Shown one piece after another: positions 35,994 through 47,700 of a stretch of DNA of 64,000 nucleotides. Each line of letters begins with the position of its first letter. Positions within the stretch are counted from its first letter, which is position 1. Both the position numbers and the translations under genes were made by a program. The DNA is from Moniliella sp. 'wahieum'. Its lineage: Eukaryota > Basidiomycota > Moniliellomycetes > Moniliellales > Moniliellaceae. The notes beneath the pieces are model-generated. The model was not told where the DNA came from. It searched no databases and was given only the letters and a program-made list of their open reading frames with translations. The DNA lies in NCBI GenBank assembly GCA_003971905.1, contig RSEE01000044.1, positions 372,001 to 436,000 on the forward strand. Reading direction: 5' to 3'.

Positions 35994-38900
35994 TTACGGC
36001 TCCACCGCCATCGAGTCCCGTTTACGTCCAAAGGGCAGTCTGGGCAGGATGGACTTACGATGCGAGTTGGCGTTCGTCCGCCCATTCCCATTCCCGGTCG
36101 CAGTTCCATTCCCATTCCCATTCCCGTGGCGGTCCCGTTGAGCCCCGACGAGAGGAGACGTTGAAGCAGGGGAAGTGGAGGCGGTTGACCGTGCTCCCAA
36201 TTGCGGTGGAGGTGGAGCACTGGACACGGTTGGGTCTGCCACCCGAACCCGAACCCGCACCCGGGCGGGAACGAAGCGTAGCCCCCCGTCCCTGTCCCCG
36301 CTCCGGTCCCGGTTCCCGTTCCGTTCCCGTTCCCGCTCCGCTGGCCGGGCCATAGACCTGCGTGTAGATTGGGGCTGGTCCGGGCAGGTGAGTTTGGTTG
36401 GGGTTGGGGCTGGCATAGCCAGGGGAAGGAGGCAGGAGCAGGAGCGTGGTTGGCCAGTGGGGCAGGGTGCGGGTGCTGGTACGGGTGTTGGTACGGGTGC
36501 TGGTACGGGTGCTGGTACGTGTGCTGGTGCTGGGGTGGCGGGTCGGGTGCGGGTACGGCGTGCCGTGGGCAAGGTCATGGGCGAGGGAAGATGCAGTAGA
36601 AGGGTAAGGTAAAGATGTGGATCCGAGAGAGGAAGCTAGCGAGACGGAGGACCGGCCGTGCGGTACCGCCTGACCGGTGGGTACAGTGGGCAGTACGGTG
36701 TGGGACTTGGACTGTGGCACGCCAAGCCTGGGGTCCCAGGGTTGGGATTAGGATTAGGATTAGGATTAGGATTGGGATTAGGATTGGGATTGGGACTTTG
36801 AGTGCGCACGTCGGGTGTCAAGCATGACCTGTGTCGGTCCCGCGCGTCCCAGGGCTCTTCAGGGGTCAAGAGCGGAGATGGGAGCCAGAGACGGAGACAG
36901 AGACAGAAACGGGCGCGGAACCAGGTACTGAGCTCGTAGGCGCTGCCATACGCATAAGGACGAGCGTAACGTCCCCCCGCTCAGGGGACGAGGTAACACC
37001 CGATCGTCGCTTCCGTCCCGCTCGTCCGGTGCGGAGGGTAGACGTTGGGCGGTGCTGCTGGTGGTGGAGGTGGTGGTGGTGGGGTGGGTGGAGCCATTAA
37101 GGCTGAGGGGCATGGCCGTGTAAGGGTGGGGAGGCCACCGTCGATCGGGTAGCAGCATAGCTGGCGCTGGGGTTGGGGACTCGTTTTGTTTTTGAGAGAC
37201 GCACATCTGCTGCTCCCTTTCCCTTTCCCTTTCCCTGTCCCTGTCCCTGTCCCTGTCGCTGGGCTCCAGCCCTCTTTTTCGCGAGCCCCTCGTTCTCGTT
37301 CTCGTTCACCTTCACGTTCTCGCTCGAGCAGATTGGAGAGCGAGGCGGTGGATCGGCGAGCGCGCTGAATCCACCCCGTCAAGGCCGGTGCTTGAGGGGG
37401 CGACAAGACATCCAAATCGGGTGAGGGGAGGTACCGCGCTCGACGAAGCCACCGGTCGGCGAGACAAATCCACATCCGACGCGGACATGTAGATGTGCCC
37501 ATTGGTCCCGTTTTGGGTTGGCTCGTCGCCGCGGGAGACAGAGACGGTGTGACAGAGCCAGGGGAAACCACGGACGAGTGCTTCGTCCTACCAAAAAGCG
37601 CTTTCCAGCCTTTCCTCACCTTGCCTGTCCCCGCGGACCCGGAGGGGGGACGCGCGCTAGCTGGTTCAGCTGTGGCCAGCGAGCTGGTGGGACGCGGTGC
37701 GCGCACCGCGTCCGAAAGCGAGTTGGAGGCACTAGCGTACAGAGGACTCGGGACTGGCGTGAAGGCGCCTTGGCTCAGATCACGTCCCAATGCGGAAGGG
37801 GGAACGTGGGTGGCCGGTGGTGCGTCAGCCTGAGCGTGTGGCTTGGGCTTGGGCTTGGCCAGCCAGGGTAGACAGCGCAGGTGGCGTGGCTCGGTGTTCT
37901 GGGGACAAGGCAACGTGCATGTCCATCAACGAGAGCGAGGTGGACGGGGCGGGGAGGTGCCGAGACGGATAGAGCTGAGCGGTGTTCCTGATCCAGGCCT
38001 AGGCGACGGCCAAGATCCTCGTGGTGGCCTAGGCTCGAGGGCTTCCAGGCGCAGACGAGTGCGGCGCAAACGGTGCCACAGGCGGTGTCAAGTCCTCCCC
38101 ATCGTACTCGTACGCCCTGGGTAGTTGGGCTGAGAAAGAGCGTGGTCCCAGTCCTGGTGTACTGGCACTGGCAGGGGGCGTTTGAGGCCAGTCAGGATCA
38201 CTTCCCCCATTTCCATTTGTCAACTTGGTGCGCGCACGTTGTGCCAGGGCAATGTCCCGTTCCTTTTCCCTCCTTTCGGTCTCATCCAGCGTAAGTTCAT
38301 GCACGATCCGCCTCGTGCGCCACTAGTGGCGGGGGGAGGTGGCCCTTTTTGTGGCGAAAGCGCTCGCGAGAGGGAGAAGAACTGGTGCGCAAAACTACAT
38401 TGTCGTACTCGATGCCTCCTGGGGTAGTGTAGGGACTCGGACCGCTCATCCGCACGCCCGAACGGTCACTGCCAATGCTGCCCCCCTCGGTGTGGTGGGT
38501 GGAGGGTGTGAGGGGATGGGCCTGGGCTTGGGCTTGCGCAAGAGCGTGAGCTTCAGCCAAGTACCTCGCCTGGTCGGCCAAGTAGACCTGCAGGGTCTTC
38601 TGGCGATGCGAGGTGGCTGGGATATTCTGATGGGCCGGGGAAGTCAGTTTGAAGTGGTCGGCTTGTCACATGTCATGCAAGCAAAGGGAAAGAAGAAGAA
38701 ACGTACCATCTGAGTGTGCCGCTTGAGGGCTTCGAGGGTGAGGCGTTCCCCACTGCGGACTTGTTTGACCTTGAGGCGGGAGCGCAAGGCACGTACGTGG
38801 GCCATGCTGGCGGGCCTGATGCGCTCCCTCCTCTTCACTTGCACTTGCGCCCGATGCATTGGAATGGGTGGCAGAGAGTGTGTGCGAGGTAGACTCCCCT

Positions 38901-40982
38901 CCCGAAGGGGAAGGGGAACTGGCCGGTCCTTGCACGCTTTGGGCATCCAGTTTCTCCTCGGCTGCGCAGGTGGCCCACCACTCTGCGTCCGATGGCCGAT
39001 CCCATACGTGCGGGCCACAGACAATCACATCGACCATGTCCTGATCGCGCATCAGACATTCAAGGCATGCTTCGTCCCGGCCGGACTTGGGCTTGTCCGG
39101 GTCGCTTGACTCCTCTTCGGCAACGGCAGGAGGAGGAGGGAAGCCATGCGCAGCATACAGAGATAAAGCATCCCGTTTCGTCGCAGCTTGAATCTCAAAA
39201 GGCGCCACCATGGTCCGCTGGGGAAGCAGACCCAAATAGACAGGTTCCCCCCGAGGTCCAAGCACGTTGGCGTCCGGAGGCGGAGGTGGCTCGCACGGAA
39301 GCCCAGTGAGGAGGGCAGCAAGGTACGGAGGGGCCGGGAAAAGAGCACCAGATGGCAGCTCGTATGGCGCCACAGGCGTGCAGCGAGCTTGCAAAGTAAT
39401 CGCATACTTGAGCGCCGCCGGTGTGAGTTTTGTAGACCCTGAGCTAACTCCTCCTGCTCGGCCGAACGCTGGGTACGGCCCATTCTCAGCCAATGCACCG
39501 CGCATGCTTCCCGTACTCATTACACCATAGGGCCCGCCCCGACCCATGGCAGCCACAGAGCGACGTTGCTCCTTGGCCTGTTGCTTCTGAAGCTGCTGCG
39601 TCGTCATCCCAGTGCCGCCAGACCCAGTAGGTGGCCCAGCCAGGAAACAATATTGGGTCGGTCCCTCGAGCCCGGACGAGGTTGCCCCGCTACACCAGAA
39701 GACGCAGGGATCCCCTGGGCAGCCGGGACGGCTGAGGACCCTAGGGGATAGCCCGGACTAGGTAAGGCAGACGGATCGGCTCGAAGAACACTTGTTTCTG
39801 GGATTGGGGGAGGAGGAGTCGAGGGCGTGGCAGGCCGAGGTGACGTGGACACGGGGATAGTCAAGCTCGCTTGGCGAGGTGTTGTGGATGGCACACCCGC
39901 TGATATCGGCATGCTACCCGCCGCTACTTGGGGGACGGGCATGTCCTCCGTAGCTGTAGTGGGACCGGCAGGGGACGTCACATATGGATTGGGAACGGAC
40001 TGCCAAGGACGGCCAGTCGTGCCAGCCAGCGGGGCGCCTTCGCCCACTAGCGTGACAACACCCAATGAGCCGTCCAATACCGAGGGGTCGGCGGCAGCAA
40101 GGACTTGGTCGGGAGGAAGGGGCCGGGGGTCCTGCGGTTGGGGCAGAGGGTGGGTCGACTGGAACGGTCTCTGTACGGTCGCGGTCGCGGGGATAACCCC
40201 AACGCATGCGCGAGGACCGGATCATGGGGATTCTGTCCTTGCGGCGAGAGGCTGATTGGACCCGGGCGAGGCGGGGGTTCCTTTGGCGGTACGGGACGAG
40301 GAGGACTTGGCCTTGGCTTGAGGAGTTGTCTCTGTTCCCACTCGGCGCGCGCTGCACCTCGCCATCAGGTGGCGGCGACGAGTCGCGACTGACACCGCCA
40401 GTAGATTCAGAGTCAGAGTAGTAGTCAGGCCCGGAGGGTGCCATGGCCGAGGCATTTGGCCCAGCTGCAGCGGCCCCAGGCGCTGCGGTTGAAGAGGAAG
40501 GCGCCGCAGCGGCGGGGGCAAATGGGGAGCGGGACGAAAGGGCGACATTAACCACGGGCGGGCGGCGCCGGCACGCGAGGCGCCTTTGCCATTGGCACCG
40601 GCACCGGCAACATTGGTGGTGGCGGTGGTGGCGGATGTGAGCTGGGCGGGCCAGGGAGGCCGATGGTGAGGGGGCTCATGGAGGGCAGAGGCAGGTCGGG
40701 TGGGGCACCGAGGGCGGGAGGCGGCGAGGGCGGGGTGGGCGGGGCGATGGGGCGATGCTCTGGGGCGGGGGTGCGGGGAGTGAGGGTGCGGAAGGGCGGG
40801 AGAGGGACGGGGCGGTGGGGGGCGAGTGGGAGAGGAGGGCAGTGTGGAAGGAGGGCGTGGGTGCGTGATGGGGCGGGAGGCCGAGGGTGCGGGGGAGGCG
40901 GCGGCAGAGGCAGTGGCTGGGGGCAGGGGGCGGCGTACCAGTCGGCGGAGGAGCCGGAGAAGGCGCGTGGGGTGTGGGACAT
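35994..40982 (-). CDS. Large conserved fungal protein of unknown function with CxxC motif
   Basis: Function unknown. The start MSHTPRAFSGSSADWYAAP (40982) opens a very Pro-rich N-terminus, followed by an Asp/Ser segment MAPSGPDYYSDSESTGGVS near 40443. The central part (39607-38700) is the best conserved: KLTPAALKYAI, RTMVAPFEIQAATKRDALSLYAAHG, and DEACLECLMRDQDMVDVIV followed by GPHVWDRPSDAEWW (about 39073-38970), a motif I recognise as recurring in uncharacterised fungal proteins, with two Cys that could bind metal. After a frame change come VRALRSRLKVKQVRSGERLT and LEALKRHTQM, a probable intron (about 38703-38610), then QVYLADQARYLAEAHALAQ. The C-terminal half is Ser/Pro/Arg-rich, carries many hexanucleotide runs, and ends LPRLPFGRKRDSMAVEP with TAA at 35994. 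At least eight frame changes. Around 1,600 residues. Confidence 0.65.
36742..36800. repeat. GGATTA/GGATTG hexamer run inside coding region
   Basis: About nine GGATTA or GGATTG hexamers. On the coding minus strand they give an Asn-Pro or Gln-Ser dipeptide repeat depending on frame. They sit with other six-base runs (GGTACGGGTGCT at 36478-36530, CATTCC at 36088-36122, CCCTTT/CCCTGT at 37215-37256) in one gene, so this is not a telomere. Confidence 0.75.
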
Positions 40983-41870
40983 GCCGGCGGAGGGGGGGAG
41001 GGGGAGGGGGAGGAGGAGGATGGGGAGGAGGAGGAGGCGGAGGAGGAAGAAGACGAGGAGGAGGAGGCGGATGAGGAAGAAGAAGAGGAGGAGGAGGCGG
41101 AGGAGGAAGAAGAGGAGGAGGAGGATGAAGATGGGGACGAGGAGGGCAGCGGGGGAAGGAGTGCAGCTGGCGGCTGGGCAGCGGGCGGTGTGCGGTGTAC
41201 TGAGTGGCGCGTGGGGGCTCGGGTGTCTGAAAGTTGCAGGACGACGCGCCGTTCAAGGTGAACGTTCAGGGGACAGCGCCGCACACTGCCCCCGTGCGCG
41301 CCTCGCCGCTGCTCTGGCTTGGCCCACGCGGACCTCCGCGCCCAGGCGCAGGCTGCCTGCCCCCGGCTGAGCGTGCATCCCACCACCCAAGCAGACAGCT
41401 CGTCTCCTCTGCCACGCCCGGCACCACGCTGTCGTAGGTGCCTGTAGCTGCCAGCAAGCCCTCCCCCCGCTCCTCTGGCCGCAGCTACGGCCCACACGGA
41501 GCATGGTGCGCGCCGGCGCTTGGGCGCACGGAACATTGGGCGATGGCCAGCCGCCCAGGGCAGAGCACGAGCATCCCGCACGCTCGCGGGCGTGTGTTGG
41601 CACTGGCTCGTGCGCCGGGCGTCCCCATAGCCCCGGCCGCGCCCTCGTTCCAGCCCCACCGCCCTGGGCATCGATCGCATGGCGCCGAGGCAGGTGGAGC
41701 GGCGCGGCGAGGGACAGGCGGCGCACGTGACGCAGCGCGTGTGTCGGCCACTGCGCAACACACCGCCCCGCCCCGCCCCGCACACGCACACCCACACCGC
41801 AGCACGCCGCGCGTATATATACCCCCGCCCATCCCAGCGCCTCGGCTGCGCTGGCCACTCCCCCCCCGCC
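40983..41870. promoter_or_regulatory. Divergent promoter region with long purine triplet tract
   Basis: Head-to-head spacer between the large conserved gene and the CBS gene. From about 40990 to 41145 the plus strand is almost pure purine, made of GAGGAG, GAGGCG and GAAGAA triplets with mirror symmetry. Such tracts occur in 5' UTRs and can adopt triplex structure. The remainder is very GC-rich; a TATATATA stretch at 41814-41821 lies about 50 bases before the CBS gene ATG and is a plausible TATA element. Role inferred from position only. Confidence 0.45.
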
Positions 41871-43741
41871 ATGCCCCCGCCCCACCGCTCCCGCCACCGC
41901 GCCAGCAAGAGGGACGAGGTGCGTGCTCCTCCGCCCCGCCGCGCCTGCGCTCACCCCTAGCCCCTGTCTCTGCGCTGCTCCAGGCCATCCGCACACGCGC
42001 CCAGCTCGAGCTGCAGCGCAAGCGCCCCGTCCCGGCGCCCCTTCTCCCCGCCCCCGCCCCCCCCTCCCCCGCCCAGCCCGGCACCGTCGCCGCCCTGCAG
42101 CCCTCGGCCGCGCTCACCGTCCCCGCCTACATCACCGTCGCCGACGCCAGCCAGCTGTGCGCGGCCAAGCGCGCGGACTGTGTGCTGGTCGTAGACGAGT
42201 ACCACGTCTGGTCGGCATATTTACCGCCAAGGACCTTGCGTTCCGCGTACGTTCGTCTGCCCTCCCTCTCTTGCGGTGTGTTGTAGTGGTGCTGAACGCA
42301 GTGCTGACCGACCACTCGGTGCTGTCCCTCCCCCTCCCCCCCAGGCCGTCGCCCAGACCATCGACACGCGCTCCACGCCTGTGCGCGAGATTATGACGCC
42401 CACGCCGCTGGTCACGCGCGATACCATGTCCGCCACCGAGGCGCTCAACACCATGGTCTCCCGCGGCTTCCGTCACCTGCCCGTGTGCAACGACGAGGGG
42501 GACATTGTGGGTCTGCTGGACATTGCCAAGGTGTTTTACCAGGCGCTGGAGAAACTGGAGCGCGCCGATTCCAGTAGTCAAACGTTGTACCATGCCATCG
42601 AAGGCGTCCAGACCGAATGGGGTACCGCCGCCGTCGGACCTCAGACGTCAATGATGGCGTACATCCAGGCGCTGCGAGACAAGATGGCCTGCCGGACCTG
42701 GGCAGTTGTTTGGGCCAAGGCACTGAGCCCTGCACCGTCGGCGTTCGCACCTCGGTACTTGAAGCGGCGCGTATGATGAAACAGCACCGCACTACTCTGC
42801 AGTGTGTGTGATGGAGCGTGGCCCTGACGCCAGTACGGCCCGGATCGCAGGCATATTTACCTCGAAAGACGTTGTGTTGCGGGTGCTTGCAGCAGGTCTG
42901 GACCCGCGCACGTGCAGCGTGGGCGGGTCATGACTCCTCACCCTGACACGGCGCCGCCCGAATGAGCATCCAGATGGCGCTGCGCAAGATGCACGACGGC
43001 CATTACCTCAACTTGCCTGTCTTGGACCATGGGGCTCGGCTGGTGGGCGTGGTGGATGTGCTGCGCTGACGTGGAGGACCCTGGAGCAGATCACGCCATG
43101 GCGACGAGAGCGCGTCCGATGGCAATGGCAATGGAGGACCGATGTGGAATCAGTTTTGGAACAGCTTGGTTTGGCCTCCTATACGGGGTCGATGGGACCA
43201 CATCGGCTGACGTCGATTCGATTGGTTCGCAGGACTTGTCGTTGACCCCGAGCTTTCGGATGCATCTCTCCATCCGGAAGCAGGCGGGCGTCCGGGAGAC
43301 TTGGCATGGGATGCTTCCCCGCATGACAGTGTTTCGTCCGTTGCGGCCAAGCAAGCAGCCAAGGACGCCGGCTCAACGACCCACGACAGCAACTCCAAGG
43401 TCGGAGGCACGTCCGACGAGTGTTTGGAACCCCAAACTCAACTCCAACTCCAACTTCAGCCCCAACTCCAGTCCCAACCCCAACCCCAAACCCACACGCG
43501 GGGGGCACAGCGCCTACCACCAGCACCATGCTCTTGTCGTTCCTACGTCCTCCTCACCGACCTCTCTGTTAGGTCTGTAGCCTCTGACGACCGCCCACGC
43601 CGCAAACGATCCCGCAACCTCGCTCCCACTGAGGACGAACTGCTGTTTGGACTGGTCCCGAAGGACCTGGCGCTGCCCGCTGCCATTGGCTTTCTGGGCG
43701 TCAAAGTACTGGTTGCTGTCACCTTGTCGCGATCATCATGA
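41871..43741 (+). CDS. Four-CBS-domain protein, Mug70-like, with C-terminal membrane anchor
   Basis: CBS pairs bind adenine nucleotides and sense energy state. The ATG at 41871 begins a 16-codon first exon (MPPPHRSRHRASKRDE); introns at 41919-41983 and 42247-42344 have GT-AG ends and keep phase. CBS1 runs from YITVADASQLCAAKRADCVL to VGIFTAKDLAFR, and CBS2 from REIMTPTPLVTRDTMSATEA to DIVGLLDIAKVF. CBS3 (TSVLEAARMMKQHRTT, IAGIFTSKDVVLRVLAAGLD) and CBS4 (VMTPHPDTAPPEMSIQMALR, LVGVVDVL) follow after frame changes near 42690, 42805 and 42925. Then MWNQFWNSL, a motif seen after the CBS block in fungal CBS/PB1 proteins, and a Gln/Pro-rich linker. The end, LALPAAIGFLGVKVLVAVTL, is a single membrane segment before TGA at 43739. 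A PB1 domain is expected in this family but I cannot see one. Confidence 0.85.
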
Positions 43742-44720
43742 GATGATGTGGTATGCGGATAAGAAGTCGCTGTAGGCCAACAAGCTCTTTCCAACCCCAA
43801 CCCCCAAAACCACCCAACACGCAGCACCCAGCACCCAGCTGGGTCCCAACACCCACCCCCTCTTTTCTCGCCTTGTTTCCACTGGCTTTTCACCCATTTT
43901 ACCAACCTACTGTCGCGTTGCCCCTTTCTCTCCTTGAGCTGACCGTTCGCTACCAGACCCTAACCTACTACTTACTACTACTGCCCTACTATCGCTTCCA
44001 ACTCTGATGTCCCTGTCTGTTGAACTCTTTACCTGTATCTGTCTGATGCCTGCATGATGATTCAGGTTGAATTGTACTCCTGCACGTCCCCTGGCCGGGA
44101 TTGAAAATCTACATACTGTACTCTCATTACTCACTACTCATTACTCGGACTCACTCACTCACTACTCGCTACTCACTCACCTTTCGTATCAGCGCTGCGG
44201 TTCGTCCTGCGGCCTCATCGATCATCGTTCCTTCTACTACCTCACAATCGTTCCTGTGGCTACTTTTCATGGAAGGCATCGAGCATCCAAGAGCTCGTTT
44301 TGGTATCCGCGCAGCTACAGAGCGGGAGTTGGACTTGTCGTCCATTGCGGTCGGACAAAGCAGTGCAAGGTCATAGGGTCGTGGGCCAGCGTCGCGTATA
44401 TACGGTGGAGGATATGGGTGCTGGAAGTAGTAAGCCAGTACGTGAACAAGCTGATGTGGCACTCAGTGGTACACGCGGCTGGCAGCTGTCAGTGCCTACA
44501 CAGGGTGGTTGGAGAGCGCCGAGTCAACTGCGTGCTGCCCATGAGCTGCATATATGAGGGCATGCTGCGTCTCTGAACGACTTAGGCCAATTACTAGTTA
44601 CCTGAAGCTTGAAGCCCTGCATGTATTGTTTCCAGGCCGAACAAGAGGAGTTACTGGTGGTATACGGAAGAACGAATACGCTACTCTAATGCATGTCCCG
44701 ACCCAGCAGCCGAGTGTCCA
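43742..44720. other. Intergenic region with ACTCATT heptamer run
   Basis: Convergent spacer between the CBS gene and the siderophore synthetase. It holds a 7-base-period ACTCATT/ACTCACT run at 44120-44180. Several frames of 80-170 codons cross it, but they disagree with each other and show no motif. Confidence 0.45.
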
Positions 44721-47700
44721 TCACACCAGCTCTCGTGGTCTACTCCTCCGCCACACCCTCCCATCGCCCAGTTCGTCTGCCAACGCGTCCACCAAGCCCT
44801 GCAGCTCGGTCTGGTCCATGGTGGGGTCGCTGCACACAATGCCTACCGACAGCACGCTGTGTCGAAGGGCGACATCGATCGTGACTGAAGGCTGAACCGG
44901 TGGTGCGGCATCCTCCGGCCAGTCGATCGCCGTTCGACCAGGCATGGGCGGCTGCGTAGTGTAGAATCCAGTGTCGCGTCCGAGCGCATAGGGGCGAAGC
45001 AGCTCATCTGCCTGTCGTTCGGGCCCAGCGCCATGCGGAAGAAGTAGGTTGAGCGTGACGTCCGTTTGTGCTGGGGAGGTGACCTGTGCCTGTCCCAGCT
45101 GGGCATGGGCAACGAGTGCGCGTTGGATCGTGTCAAGTCCTTCTTCCTCCTTCTCCACACCAAACGAGAGGCGGGTGAGCAATGGTGGTGAACCCAGCTA
45201 GGCCATCTAGCCCCTCAAACCCACACGCCCGTCCTGAGGCTAGGAACCGCAGTGTCGGATGGGTAGTGTGGGTATGCGCAGCGAGCACTTTTCCTACCAC
45301 AAAGGTAATTAGATGTGCGAGTCCTACTCCGTACGCCCGACTGACCCGCTCCAACCCGCTCACATCCTCCGACAGCACACCACGCACAAGTACTTGGCCA
45401 TCTGCTTGGCCTGGAGAAGAACGGCAGACCAGCGTGTCTTCTGCCCCTGCCAGCAGAGTCAAATAGGAAGACACGGCATTGGGATCGATCGATCGCAAAG
45501 CATAGTCCACAAAGTCGGTCCACCGTGCCGGCGGCGGAAGCGCAAGGCAGTTCGTACCGCCCAAGATCGCACTGAGTTCCCGAGCTAGCATGCGGATCGT
45601 TGGAGGGTCGTACTGCGCGTGGTGGGCAGTGAACAGGATCAGGTCGCCTTGGGGCTGGAGAGGTGCGTGAGCCGTCGGGGGAAGAGAAAAAGTCAGTGGG
45701 AGTAGCGTTGAGGTGGAGCATCTGATCAAATGCAGCTTCAGCACGATCCCGATCTGAAGGTACCACCACTCTCTCCACTGCTCGATGCCACACACCAGGC
45801 GCCAACACCACCTGAACCAACTTGCCATCGGGGTGCGCACAAACGTGCTCCGCAACACTTGATGCCGGTCCCGCACTGTCCTCCACGCTTGCTCCACCAG
45901 ATCGGGGTCCAACTCAACCCCGCTGTCCCATACAAAGGTAGCTTCCATAAACCGGCGCTGCCGAAGCACAAACTCGTCCAGCGTCAGAGCTTGACGAGGC
46001 AACGTGGGCACCACGGCCTCGACCAACTCGGCGTCTAGGCCAAGCACGTCCAGTGCTGCACCCTGCTGAACGTCCTCCACCAATACTGTTCCCCCTGTAC
46101 TGGGGCCTGGACCGTCCGAGTCATACGCGCCACCGTGCGTGCGAGTAGATCGTGGGGTGTGATCAATAGGCCGTGGGCACGAGCTTGGAATGCAACTGCA
46201 ATGGCCAACAATGAGTCGAGGCCTAGGAGAAAGAGATTGGTGCAAGAGCAAACTGTGTCCTGCGATACTTGCAGCTTGGCCGACAGGGCACTGGTCACGA
46301 TTGCCCTCTCGGTGTCGGTCAAGGCCTGGCGGCCAGGACCAAGGTCGTTGTAACCTCCGCTCAGCAGGATGCAGAGGCAGGTGGGCTAGTCCCTCTGGGA
46401 ACGCGCCAGCAGGACGGTGGGGATGAGAAAGAAGGTCTTCAATCGTCTTTGCGAGGTCATCCGCCGCTTCCGTCATGCACCCTTGTGGTGCACCAAGCCG
46501 GATGCGCATCCATCAGCATCGAGCACGACCGATACGTTGATGGGATACTCTGATGCCGCTTCGGCTGTTTCGGTGGTAGGATGAGGCGCACGGGTCCACA
46601 CGTCGTCATTGGCGTTGGGACGCGCTTCCGTCGCGTTGTGGAAGACAAGCAACGTGTCAAACAAATTGGCAAAGCCAGTCTGTGCCCGCCACCAAGCCAA
46701 TATGGCACTCAAGGGCGCATGATCATACGCTTGCGCTTGACGGAGATGCTGCTGAACTTGCTGCAGGCACTCTAGGTTGGACTGTACAGTCTCCAGTGCG
46801 ATACGAACGGGAACCGTGTTGATCAAGGGACCAGAGACGTCCTCTACTTGCACCCGGGTACGGAGAAAAAGCGTCCAGCAACAACTTGGCCAAAACAGAC
46901 GTCCCGTCTGCCTAGGACCTTGGCCAGCACTTTGGCCCAGGCTAGCTGAGTAACAGCTTGAAGGGACACTTGCTGGTTCTGGAAGCAATTTGGGTTAGTA
47001 CGTTGATGAAATGCTTAAGAAGGTAAGAAGGAGAACAGACGTACCTTCACATGGCCTTGAATCTCACTCAGAGGCATCGTCAGGCGACGCTCGGTTACTG
47101 TGTACCCAGTCTCTCCCGCCGCCACGACAGAGGCAGAGGAGCAACCATGGAGCGTCTGCGTCCAGTGACTGACAGCACTCTCCGTTTGCTCGTGAAGATA
47201 GGTCGCCACAACAGAGAAGGCCGTCCGAGCGGGGATCGATTCCCTTAGATACAAGAGACGCAAATCGCCAAAGAGAGCTGGAAGGGATACACCGTCATAC
47301 AAGGCAGATGCATGGACAAGACCAAATAAGATCCCCTTCCTCCTCGTCCTCCATCACCCTCGCTCTCCACGGGGGGTTGCCAACTGCGCCGGTGCCTCAA
47401 AGGAGAGGCTGTGAGGAACATGGGAGAGCGTGCCCACAACCCGTTCCAATTGGGGACCGGTTGGAAAGACGTGCGCCTGCCAAGTAGTGCTGAGCGAGAA
47501 ACCCGTGCGTGAATGTCCCGAGCAGCCACCAGTTGGTCCACAGCGCGACCCAGCTGGTCTACCTTCACCTCGGGCGAAGGCGCACAATGTGGTGGTGAAC
47601 ATAAAGGTCGTGATTGGGAGACGCCAAGGTTCCGTTCAACATACCCGCTTGAAGTGGGGTGCACGGATAGGAGGCAGGGACCAGCACCCGACCGGTTGGA

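Noticed and set aside
35447-36220. Minus-strand frame with repeated VHGTWYM heptapeptide
   Set aside because: It is a by-product of a 7-base satellite that reads the same way in all frames; no sign of selection.
36742-36800. GGATTA tandem resembling a telomeric repeat
   Set aside because: It lies inside a long coding region with other hexamer runs, mixes GGATTA with GGATTG, and is not TTAGGG. No subtelomeric features surround it.
40676-41908. Minus-strand 410-codon frame with a long Ser run
   Set aside because: It is kept open by the purine triplet tract. The more plausible start of the gene (MSHTPRAFSGSS at 40982) is in another frame.
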